Source of the DNA: Halobacteriales archaeon
GTDB lineage: Archaea; Thermoplasmatota; SW-10-69-26; JACQPN01; JAIVGT01
DNA: 5,872 nt
NCBI GenBank assembly: GCA_020201485.1
Contig: JAIVGT010000265.1
Coordinates: 1 to 5,872, forward strand
Direction: 5' to 3'
Part shown: positions 1-5,028 of the stretch, piece after piece
How the letters are laid out: each line of letters opens with the position of its first letter
Numbering within the stretch: the first letter of the stretch is position 1
Translations under genes and position numbers: made by a program
Notes under the pieces: generated by a model
Told to the model about the DNA's origin: nothing
Seen by the model: the letters and a program-made list of their open reading frames with translations, nothing else
Database searches by the model: none

Positions 1-1
1 G

Positions 2-136
2 ACGCAGACCGAGCCCCTCGGCGTGCCGGCGAGCGCCGTGGTGAACGTGGACCAGGTGGGCGTGTGGAACATCCGCGTGGCCAAGGTCACGGGCGGCGGG
101 GACTACCTGCTCGCGTTGGCCGTGACGCAGAACTGA
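2..136 (+). CDS. 3' end of an unidentified protein, probable beta-sandwich C-terminus
   Basis: Only the last 44 codons lie in the window; the frame is open from the left edge to a TGA at 134-136. The visible tail is hydrophobic and polar in alternation, with G-V-W-N-I-R-V followed about ten residues later by G-G-G-D-Y-L-L-A-L-A-V. That pattern, a Trp-containing strand, a glycine turn and then D-Y-x-L-x-V, resembles the end of extracellular beta-sandwich domains such as the bacterial pre-peptidase C-terminal type, so a secreted or surface protein is likely. This is inference from pattern only. The gene ends 3 nt before the stop codon of the convergent methyltransferase gene, leaving no room for separate terminators. 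The function of the whole protein cannot be told from here. Confidence 0.6.
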   Translation, partial: TQTEPLGVPASAVVNVDQVGVWNIRVAKVTGGGDYLLALAVTQN

Positions 137-139
137 GCT

Positions 140-898
140 TCAGCGGCGGAGCGTGAGCGCGAACAGGCCGACGCGCGTGCCGCTGTCCCTGCAGCCCACG
201 TCCGGCAGGACGCGCGCCTCGGCCTCGGCGAAGTGGTCGAGGGCGAGCGCGGCCAGGCGCTGCGGGTCGAAGCCCAGGTGGACGTCGCCCATGCGTTCGC
301 GGAAGTCCGCGTGGCCGTGCTCCGTCATGTCCACGACGACCGCGGGCGCGCCGTGCTGCAGGACGCGCGCTGCGCCGGCGAAGAACCGCGCCGGGTCGGG
401 GCAGTGGTGCAAGGCGAGCGTGCTCATCAGGCCGTGGAAAAGCGGGGGCAGGGGCTGGAGCTTGGCCGCCTCGCGCGCGCTGCCCTCCAGGTCCTCGAGC
501 ACGCCGAGGAAGGGCACGATGGGCGCCTGCTTGGCCCCGAGCGCGCGCAGCATGGCCGGGGTGGCGTCCATGGCGAACATGCGCGGCGCGAGCTTGTGCG
601 CGCGGAGGCGCTCGGCGACGCGCGTCGTGAAGAAGCCGCTGCCCGCGCCCGCGTCCAAGATGGCCGGCTCGCGGTTCATCGCCCCAGCCTCAAGGAGCGC
701 CTCGCTCACTGCGCGCTCCACCGCCTCCGCGCCGTCCGGGCCGAGGTGGTCGAGGACGATGCGGTCGCGGTCCATCGCCTCCTTGTCCGTGAAATGCCCC
801 ACGTTCCGCGCCAGCTCGCCCGCGTCCGCCACGCGCAGCCTCGCGTACAGGCCCACCGGCTCGACGCGCGCCAGGTACTGCTCCACGGTCAGGGCCAC
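140..898 (-). CDS. Class I SAM-dependent methyltransferase
   Basis: The 252-residue protein has a Rossmann-type methyltransferase core. Motif I is I-L-D-A-G-A-G-S-G at about residues 80-88, the nucleotide-binding loop for S-adenosylmethionine. Motif II is F-A-M-D-A-T at about 108-113, with Asp111 as likely ribose ligand. L-H-H-C-P-D-P at about 163-169 follows the strand that normally carries the post-II motif. Later M-G-D-V-H-L-G-F (about 203-210) resembles the M-x-x-x-x-L-G-F segment of ArsR-associated and UbiE-like methyltransferases, so a small-molecule substrate is more likely than RNA; the substrate is unknown. I chose the GTG at 898 because a CAAGCTTTT promoter element sits 22 nt upstream of it. 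An in-frame ATG at 940 would add 14 residues rich in Arg and Ala, lie 8 nt after the protease stop, and place that element inside the coding region. Confidence 0.85.
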   Translation of the reverse strand: MALTVEQYLARVEPVGLYARLRVADAGELARNVGHFTDKEAMDRDRIVLDHLGPDGAEAVERAVSEALLEAGAMNREPAILDAGAGSGFFTTRVAERLRAHKLAPRMFAMDATPAMLRALGAKQAPIVPFLGVLEDLEGSAREAAKLQPLPPLFHGLMSTLALHHCPDPARFFAGAARVLQHGAPAVVVDMTEHGHADFRERMGDVHLGFDPQRLAALALDHFAEAEARVLPDVGCRDSGTRVGLFALTLRR

Positions 899-920
899 GC
901 GCGCCCTACGCGCTCTGCCC

Positions 921-932
921 GGAAAAGCTTGG
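921..932 (-). promoter_or_regulatory. Probable BRE/TATA promoter of the methyltransferase gene
   Basis: On the minus strand this reads CCAAGCTTTTCC. It lies in the gap between the protease stop (949) and the GTG start (898), with 22 nt between its 3' edge and the start codon. That is the spacing expected if transcription begins at or next to the start codon. The same (G/C)CAAGC(C/T)T core precedes three other genes in this window. It suggests that the methyltransferase is transcribed separately from the upstream protease gene, although read-through is possible. Confidence 0.55.
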
Positions 933-948
933 CCCGCCATCCGCCGGC

Positions 949-1749
949 TCAGCCCTCGACCCAGCGCCGCGGGCCGCGGTAGCTCGCCAGCAGCTCGTGG
1001 ACGAGGGGCGACAGGTCGGTGCGCACCGGCAGGCCGAGCGCGCGCAGCTCCTGCGGGCTCAGGGGGTAGCCGTGGGCGTAGCCGCCCTCGACGAGGCGCG
1101 CGAGCAGCGGGCCGGGGTCCTGCACCTTGCCCGCGACGAGCTCGCCCACGGCGCGACGCGTGCCCTCGAGCAGCTTGCCGCTCACGTCGGCCAAGGCGAG
1201 TGTCTCGTCGTCCGCCTGCAGCCCCTTGTCCTTCGCCACCTTGACCCAGCTCGCCGTGCTGTGCCAGCCGCGCAGCAGGTCGCCGACCTGCGGGTCCACG
1301 GCGCCCATGACCGCGTCCGGGTCCATGACGATCTCGCTCGCGCCGAGGGCGATGAGGGTCCCGCCGCTCATGGCCACGTGGGGCACGAACACGCGCGTGC
1401 GCGCCGTGTGGTTGCGCAACGCGCGCGCGATCTGCAGGCTGGCGTGGTACTGCCCGCCGGGCGTGTGGAGCACGAGGTCGATGGGCCGGTCGCCGGCGCG
1501 CCGGATGCCGCGCAGCACGGCCTCGGCGTCGTCCATGTCGATCATCTGGTACATCGGCCAGCCCAGCATGCTCACCGGGGCCTTGCCGTGCACGAGGGTC
1601 AGCACCTTGCTCCCTTGCTCCTTCTCGATGCGGTCGAGGAGCGCGCGCCGACGCTTCGCGAACCGCGCGCCGCGCAGCCGGGGCACGGCGAAGGCCCAGA
1701 GCAGGGCGGCGACGACGAGCAGCCCGACGAGGTCCCAGACCGTGGCCAT
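949..1749 (-). CDS. SDH-family (ClpP/SppA-like) membrane serine protease
   Basis: This 266-residue protein matches the archaeal serine dehydrogenase proteinase family (Pfam SDH, formerly DUF114), a ClpP-fold peptidase. It has one N-terminal membrane helix at about residues 5-23, followed by a basic R/K stretch that probably faces the cytoplasm. L-H-T-P-G-G (94-99) is the oxyanion-hole loop. V-A-M-S-G-G (125-130) carries the expected nucleophile, Ser128. A-V-D-P-Q (150-154) is the conserved family segment with Asp152. Near the C-terminus, Y-A-H-G-Y-P-L (224-230) corresponds to the family's usual T-H-D-Y-P-I, keeping His226 but with Gly for Asp. L-G-L-P-V follows as usual. Ser128, Asp152 and His226 are my candidate active-site residues. 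The role is presumably turnover of membrane or membrane-proximal proteins. The ATG at 1749 fits a promoter 22 nt upstream. The gene is divergent from a small membrane protein gene. Confidence 0.88.
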   Translation of the reverse strand: MATVWDLVGLLVVAALLWAFAVPRLRGARFAKRRRALLDRIEKEQGSKVLTLVHGKAPVSMLGWPMYQMIDMDDAEAVLRGIRRAGDRPIDLVLHTPGGQYHASLQIARALRNHTARTRVFVPHVAMSGGTLIALGASEIVMDPDAVMGAVDPQVGDLLRGWHSTASWVKVAKDKGLQADDETLALADVSGKLLEGTRRAVGELVAGKVQDPGPLLARLVEGGYAHGYPLSPQELRALGLPVRTDLSPLVHELLASYRGPRRWVEG

Positions 1750-1771
1750 GGGGCTGGCAGGCGGGCTGGCC

Positions 1772-1784
1772 GGACAAAGCTTGC
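1772..1784 (-). promoter_or_regulatory. Probable BRE/TATA promoter of the SDH protease gene
   Basis: The minus strand reads GCAAGCTTTGTCC, with 22 nt between its 3' edge and the ATG at 1749. This is the same spacing and the same CAAGC core as for the methyltransferase gene, so a leaderless or nearly leaderless mRNA is inferred. The AAGCTT core is itself palindromic, so it might also be read toward the divergent plus-strand gene, but the flanking bases match the other promoters best on the minus strand. Confidence 0.55.
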
Positions 1785-1819
1785 GCCGCGGTATGAGCCC
1801 GAGCGGTGGACCGGAGCGG

Positions 1820-1832
1820 CCAAGGAGCTTTG
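1820..1832 (+). promoter_or_regulatory. Possible promoter of the 78-residue membrane protein gene
   Basis: CCAAGGAGCTTTG resembles the promoter element of the other genes but with extra bases between CAAG and CTTT. Only 16 nt separate it from the ATG at 1849, closer than in the other cases, so the match is weak. The AAGGAG inside it looks like a Shine-Dalgarno sequence but is about 21 nt from the ATG, too far to act normally. It is the best candidate signal in the 99-nt divergent region, but uncertain. Confidence 0.3.
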
Positions 1833-1848
1833 CCGCAGGCCTAGTCGC

Positions 1849-2085
1849 ATGCGCGCGACAATCGCCCTCTTGGCGCTCGGTTGGGTCCTGCTTGCGTCGA
1901 CGGCCGCGGCCCAGTACGACAACGCCACGACGCAGCCGAATACGGACGGGACCTCGGCGACCGGCGTGCCGGCAGCGGAGGGCCTGCCCGTCATCCCGGT
2001 GGTGCTCATCCTCGTCGTCATCGCCGTCATCGTCGTGGTCGTGCTCGTCCTGGCCCCGCCGCCGGTCGAACCGCCGCCGCCCTGA
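1849..2085 (+). CDS. Small secreted or anchored membrane protein with proline-rich tail
   Basis: I do not recognise a family for this 78-residue protein. It has three visible parts. Residues 1-21 form a signal-peptide-like segment with Arg2, a hydrophobic core and an A-A-A end before Gln22. Residues 22-46 are polar and rich in Thr, Asn, Ser and Gly. Residues 47-69 are an almost pure Val/Ile/Leu membrane helix, and the protein ends in A-P-P-P-V-E-P-P-P-P. If the first helix is cleaved, a short external segment would be anchored by the second helix; otherwise it is a two-helix hairpin. The ATG at 1849 is the only suitable start, since the frame upstream lacks hydrophobic character and overlaps the promoter region. 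The gene is divergent from the SDH protease and lies 25 nt upstream of the ArsC-family gene, so it may share its transcript. The signal peptide and helix make it a convincing real gene despite its size. Confidence 0.7.
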   Translation: MRATIALLALGWVLLASTAAAQYDNATTQPNTDGTSATGVPAAEGLPVIPVVLILVVIAVIVVVVLVLAPPPVEPPPP

Positions 2086-2110
2086 TGTGCACGGGAAAGG
2101 ATGCCGTGCC

Positions 2111-2476
2111 ATGCAGGCCACCATCTGGCACAACCCGCGCTGCGCCACCTCGCGCAAGGTGAAGGAGCGCCTGGAGGCGCGGGGCGTGGAGCTGCACGTG
2201 GTCGCGTACCTCAAGGGCCGCATGACGCGCGCCGACTGGGAGGGCCTCGTGGACGGCGTGGGCGGCGACCCGACGCGCCTCCTCCGCGCGCGCGAGCCTC
2301 TCTACAAGGACCTGAAGCTGGAGCAGAAGATCGCCGCGGGCAAGGTCGGGCGCGAGCAGGTCCTCGACCTGCTCACGAAGCACCCGCAGCTCCTGGAGCG
2401 GCCCGTGGTGCGCATCGGCGGGCGCACGGCCATCGTGCGTCCGGCGGAGAAGGTGGACGAGATGCTTCCTGGCTGA
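2111..2476 (+). CDS. arsC: ArsC-family reductase (arsenate reductase, glutaredoxin/thioredoxin-fold)
   Basis: The 121-residue protein has the size and fold signature of the ArsC/YffB/Spx family. The N-terminal strand leads into H-N-P-R-C-A-T-S-R-K (residues 7-16), whose Cys11 matches the catalytic Cys12 of E. coli plasmid R773 ArsC. The three arginines that hold arsenate in that enzyme also appear in place: Arg59 in R-L-L-R, Arg97 in L-E-R-P and Arg110 in I-V-R-P. R-E-P-L-Y and H-P-Q-L-L-E-R-P are typical family segments. Conservation of all four residues supports reduction of arsenate to arsenite using glutathione/glutaredoxin or another thiol, rather than the Spx role. No arsenite pump or ArsR gene is visible, so a general thiol-redox role remains possible. 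The ATG at 2111 is chosen for the M-Q-A-T-I-W-H start; no clear Shine-Dalgarno is seen. The gene follows the small membrane protein gene by 25 nt. Confidence 0.87.
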   Translation: MQATIWHNPRCATSRKVKERLEARGVELHVVAYLKGRMTRADWEGLVDGVGGDPTRLLRAREPLYKDLKLEQKIAAGKVGREQVLDLLTKHPQLLERPVVRIGGRTAIVRPAEKVDEMLPG

Positions 2477-2560
2477 GCGGACGCGTGGATGGATCCTCGG
2501 CATCGACGAGAACCGCGCGCTCCGAGCGGGCCCCGTGCTTGCGGGCATGGGCGGGCTGGG

Positions 2561-3070
2561 TCACTCCCCGAACGCCCGCCTCGGCTTGTGCGGGAACAGC
2601 AGGCGCACCTGGGCGATGAGCGCGAGCAGCGTGCCCACGCCGGCCATGCCGCGCGTGAAGCTCAGCAGGTAGCTCACCACGCCCACCGGGTTGGGCGCGA
2701 TGCCAAACAGGTCGCTCGCCACCCCGAGCAGGCCGAGCCCGCAGCCCAGCCCGACGAAGATGCTGCACAGGAACGTGTTGTACCTCTTCTCCGCCAGGTA
2801 GCCGCCGATGAGCACGCTCGTGCCGCCCAGCGTGGCGAGGAAGAGCAGGATGTGGCGCACGCCTTCCACGACGCGGCCGAGGATGGGCGCTTCCGCCAGC
2901 CCGGCGAAGTTCGTCGCCGCGAGGTAGCTCGCGGCGTTGCCCGCGCTGCCGCTGATGACGAGGAGCAGGCCGGAGGCGTAGCAAAGATGCTCCACGCCGC
3001 CCGACTCGTCGAGCCATCCGTAGAGCTGGTACGGCCAGGCCCGCACCTCGGCCGACGTCGGCAGGCGCAT
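2561..3070 (-). CDS. Four-helix membrane protein co-transcribed with priL
   Basis: I do not recognise a family for this 169-residue protein. A polar, aromatic N-terminus (residues 1-28) is followed by four likely membrane helices at about 30-52, 71-93, 99-122 and 129-158, and a short basic tail R-L-L-F-P-H-K-P-R-R. Helices 3 and 4 are rich in Gly and Ala, allowing tight packing, and a D-L-F-G-I-A-P-N-P loop joins them. There are no obvious catalytic or metal-binding motifs. The ATG at 3070 lies 2 nt after the priL stop codon, and a strong Shine-Dalgarno AAGGAG spans the end of priL, so translation is probably coupled to PriL. No separate promoter is visible. The gene converges on the ArsC gene with an 84-nt gap that shows no T-rich terminator. 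Its link with a replication enzyme may be only transcriptional. Confidence 0.82.
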   Translation of the reverse strand: MRLPTSAEVRAWPYQLYGWLDESGGVEHLCYASGLLLVISGSAGNAASYLAATNFAGLAEAPILGRVVEGVRHILLFLATLGGTSVLIGGYLAEKRYNTFLCSIFVGLGCGLGLLGVASDLFGIAPNPVGVVSYLLSFTRGMAGVGTLLALIAQVRLLFPHKPRRAFGE

Positions 3071-3072
3071 GC

Positions 3073-4155
3073 TCACTCCTTCGCCGGCTCGGCGGCGGGA
3101 GGGGCGGGCAGGGGCGGGCCGGCGAGGCCGGCGCGCTGGGAGCGGATGCGGTAGTAGATGAGCGGGTGCGTCATGCGCGGCTTCACGCAGATGGGGTCGC
3201 GGTCCTCGCGCGCCTTCTCCTCCATCGGGCAGATGCCCCACGTCACCATGCTGCCGCAGCCGGGCGGCGTGTACTCCGTGCCGCTCGACTTGCCCGTGAT
3301 GTGCTCGACCTGGTAGCGCGTCAGCTCCTCCTTGAAGTCGGGCGCTTGCGCGAACAGGCGCATGATCTCCTCGCTGCCCATGCCGATGGTGTGGAGGAAG
3401 CTCGTCACGGCGAACCGGCCGGTGTGCGGCACGTTCACCCCTTGCTGCAATTGCGCGAGGAGCCGGGCCATGCACGGCGGAAGCAGCTCCAACCGCACCG
3501 GCCCGAGGTCGCCGCCTTGGAACTTCGCCAGTTGCTCCTCGGCGAGCTTGCGCAGGCCGGGCACGTGCTCGCCGAAGGCGCGCTCCATCTCGGCGCTGGG
3601 CTCGCGGCTCCCGGCCAGCTCCACGCGCTGCCGCACCGCCTCCTGGCACAGGCGCGCGAGCTTCTGCTTGTCCAGCTCGACGTAGCCCGCGCGCAGCGGC
3701 TGGTTCACCAGCTTCCACGCCTCCTCCTTGAACGCCACGCTGTGCTTCAGGAAATCCGCGACGTGCACCGCGCCGCCGTTCAGCTTCAGCCCGAGCGTGC
3801 CCGCCACGAGCCGCACCGCCGCCTCGTCCTCCTGCAGGAGCCGCGCGTGCGCCAGCTTCGCCTCGGCCATGGCGCTGCGCCGCGCCGCGTACGGCATGCC
3901 CATGCAGGCCACGACCATGCGCCCCACGCCGTAGCTCAGGAGCTCGACGAGCGCCTCCGGGTCGCTGGCCACGGTCGCGGCCGGGATCTCCGCCTCGCGC
4001 ATGGCGCGCTCCACGCGCTCCAGGCCGCGCTCGCGCACGCGCGCGTAGGCCCGGTCGAACAGCAGCTCCTCCAGCTTTGGCCCCGCCTGCTCGACGTGCT
4101 CCGCCGCGCCCGGCAGGAAGGGGTAGCGCGCCAGGAGCGGGAGGGGCAGGGCCAC
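3073..4155 (-). CDS. priL: DNA primase large subunit PriL, 4Fe-4S protein
   Basis: This 360-residue protein is the regulatory large subunit of the archaeal/eukaryotic-type primase. With catalytic PriS, not in this window, it makes primers for DNA replication. The N-terminus L-A-R-Y-P-F-L-P (about 8-15) is typical of archaeal PriL, and a helical N-terminal domain fills roughly the first 210 residues. The C-terminal iron-sulfur domain shows all four conserved cysteines: Cys228 (L-P-P-C-M), Cys300 (P-P-G-C-G), Cys309 (G-I-C-P) and Cys323 (P-I-C-V-K). It also has the P-H-T-G-R motif (253-257) and T-H-P-L-I-Y-Y (329-335). A Pro/Ala-rich tail of about 18 residues closes the protein. The GTG at 4155 is chosen because it begins just before the conserved N-terminal motif and lies 25 nt after a promoter element; longer in-frame extensions would cross that promoter. 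The gene heads an operon with a membrane protein. Confidence 0.95.
   Translation of the reverse strand: MALPLPLLARYPFLPGAAEHVEQAGPKLEELLFDRAYARVRERGLERVERAMREAEIPAATVASDPEALVELLSYGVGRMVVACMGMPYAARRSAMAEAKLAHARLLQEDEAAVRLVAGTLGLKLNGGAVHVADFLKHSVAFKEEAWKLVNQPLRAGYVELDKQKLARLCQEAVRQRVELAGSREPSAEMERAFGEHVPGLRKLAEEQLAKFQGGDLGPVRLELLPPCMARLLAQLQQGVNVPHTGRFAVTSFLHTIGMGSEEIMRLFAQAPDFKEELTRYQVEHITGKSSGTEYTPPGCGSMVTWGICPMEEKAREDRDPICVKPRMTHPLIYYRIRSQRAGLAGPPLPAPPAAEPAKE
3076..3081 (-). promoter_or_regulatory. Shine-Dalgarno of the membrane protein gene, inside the end of priL
   Basis: The minus strand reads AAGGAG, then TGAGC, then the ATG at 3070, giving a 5-nt spacing. The site overlaps the last codons of priL and touches its TGA stop. 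It fixes the start of the downstream gene and supports translational coupling. Confidence 0.75.
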
Positions 4156-4180
4156 GCCCGCCGGAGCGCGAGGCTGCGCG

Positions 4181-4191
4181 ATAAGGCTTGG
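4181..4191 (-). promoter_or_regulatory. Probable BRE/TATA promoter of priL
   Basis: The minus strand reads CCAAGCCTTAT, with 25 nt between its 3' edge and the GTG at 4155. It shares the CAAGC(C/T)T core of the other minus-strand promoters and is one of few A/T-bearing patches in this part of the divergent region. It supports the GTG start and a short or absent 5' leader. Confidence 0.6.
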
Positions 4192-4293
4192 CGCTTCGCC
4201 GGGGGTCGGCCGGCGGTCCCCTGCCGTGCGGGCGAGCCGGAAAGCGCCGATGGTCTGCGCAGCCGGACCAGCGGGCCATGGCCACGCCCTACA

Positions 4294-4305
4294 GAGAATG
4301 TTCTC
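4294..4305. promoter_or_regulatory. Inverted repeat GAGAA-TG-TTCTC, possible operator
   Basis: Five-base arms surround a 2-bp centre in the divergent region between priL and the secreted-protein gene. The site lies about 36 nt upstream of the ATG at 4342 and next to the candidate promoter of that gene, a usual place for a dimeric activator or repressor. It is AT-richer than its surroundings. No regulator is identifiable, and a repeat this short can arise by chance. Confidence 0.3.
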
Positions 4306-4311
4306 AACCCG

Positions 4312-4330
4312 CCCAGGCTTGGGCAGCCTG
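4312..4330 (+). promoter_or_regulatory. Candidate promoter and inverted repeat before the secreted-protein gene
   Basis: CCCAGGCTTGGG at 4312-4323 has weak similarity to the (C)CAAGC(C/T)T element of the other genes and lies about 18 nt before the ATG at 4342, slightly close for a TATA box. Overlapping it, CAGGCT (4314-4319) and AGCCTG (4325-4330) form a 6-bp inverted repeat with a 5-nt spacer. This could be an operator covering the transcription start or a small hairpin. No Shine-Dalgarno is seen, so a leaderless message is plausible. Confidence 0.3.
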
Positions 4331-4341
4331 AGGCAACCAAT

Positions 4342-4905
4342 ATGCGCTCCATCCTCATCGGAGGCCTGGCTTTGCTGGTCGTGGCGAACATGGCGGCCGC
4401 AGGGATCACCCTGCCCGCTCCCGGCGTTAGCGCCGCCCCCGCCTGGTGCACGGGCTGGACCATGGCGGGCAACGCCAGCTGCAACGGCAACGCGATGACC
4501 GCCGGGCAGTTCGACTGCTACGGCAATGAGCTCTCGGGCGACGCCGGGTCCGCGTCGGCCGCGGTGTCGGGCGTCGTGTCCAGCGTGTCCTTCCACTACC
4601 ACATGGTCACGACGGACAACGTGGCCTTCGACGGCATCTTCGTCCAGATCGTCGGGCCCCTGAACTCCGCCCGCTTCACGTTCAACCCCGGCGCGCTCGG
4701 CGGCTGCGGGACGTTCGACGGCGACGCGGTCATCAACATCGGCGCCACCGTGAACCCCACCGCGCCCCTCCAGACCCTGCAGACCGTGGGCAACGCCGTG
4801 GCCGGCGTCCAGTGCGCGCTCGGCTGCACGATGACCATCGGCGTGTACGAGGACGGCTTCGGCGACGACACCGGTGCGGTCATCTCGAACGTCGTCGTGG
4901 CCTGA
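4342..4905 (+). CDS. Secreted cysteine-containing protein of unknown function
   Basis: I do not recognise a family for this 187-residue protein. The start M-R-S-I-L-I-G-G followed by a hydrophobic core and A-A-A near residue 20 is a typical Sec signal peptide, so the product is exported. The mature part is rich in Gly, Ala, Ser, Thr, Asn and Val, low in Lys, and alternates in the manner of a beta-sandwich. Six cysteines (36, 47, 59, 122, 158 and 162) could form up to three disulfides, and N-A-S at 44-46 is a possible glycosylation site. C-terminal Asp/Glu residues in Y-E-D-G-F-G-D-D (169-176) could bind a metal such as calcium. There is no C-terminal anchor, so it is soluble, surface-attached or part of a larger assembly. 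It sits between priL and pcn in the opposite orientation, with its own promoter region and a terminator downstream. Confidence 0.82.
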   Translation: MRSILIGGLALLVVANMAAAGITLPAPGVSAAPAWCTGWTMAGNASCNGNAMTAGQFDCYGNELSGDAGSASAAVSGVVSSVSFHYHMVTTDNVAFDGIFVQIVGPLNSARFTFNPGALGGCGTFDGDAVINIGATVNPTAPLQTLQTVGNAVAGVQCALGCTMTIGVYEDGFGDDTGAVISNVVVA

Positions 4906-4923
4906 GCACAGTGCAACGACCTC

Positions 4924-4952
4924 GGGCCCCCGCGAGGGCCCATCCTTTTCTT
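4924..4952 (+). terminator. Hairpin plus T-tract terminator after the secreted-protein gene
   Basis: GGGCCC (4924-4929), a 6-nt loop and a second GGGCCC (4936-4941) form a 6-bp GC stem. It is followed by ATCC and then TTTTCTT at 4946-4952, in an otherwise T-poor region. It lies 18 nt after the stop codon at 4905. In archaea the T-tract alone is often enough to terminate. It would keep this transcript from running into antisense pcn. Confidence 0.65.
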
Positions 4953-5028
4953 ATCTGCGCGCCCGAGCGTGCGCTTCACGTCGGCAAAGCGGGCGCGCGC
5001 ACGACCCGGGGCCTTGCCGGCCGAGCCG

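Noticed and set aside
899..1777. Upstream extension of the methyltransferase frame through the protease gene
   Set aside because: The extension is out of frame with the protease and is an Arg/Ala/Pro-rich translation. It would also bury the promoter element at 921-932.
1750..2223. N-terminal extension of the SDH protease
   Set aside because: The added residues are His/Asp/Arg-rich, antisense to the small membrane protein gene, and upstream of the CAAGCTTTG promoter. The family normally starts with the membrane helix found just after the ATG at 1749.
2477..2560. Terminator between the ArsC gene and the convergent membrane protein gene
   Set aside because: A short GC inverted repeat (around 2514-2530) exists, but there is no T-tract on either strand, so I do not call a terminator.
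2101..2619. Plus-strand frame starting at ATG 2101, overlapping the ArsC gene
   Set aside because: It is out of frame with the ArsC protein, has a Gly/Ala/Arg-rich composition and runs into the convergent gene. The ArsC frame carries all catalytic residues.
3166..4905. Long plus-strand reading frame antisense to priL running into the secreted-protein gene
   Set aside because: Its part antisense to priL is a low-complexity Arg/Ala/His/Leu-rich translation, as expected from a high-GC antisense frame; priL has conserved motifs on the other strand. Only the part from 4342 has a signal peptide and protein-like composition.
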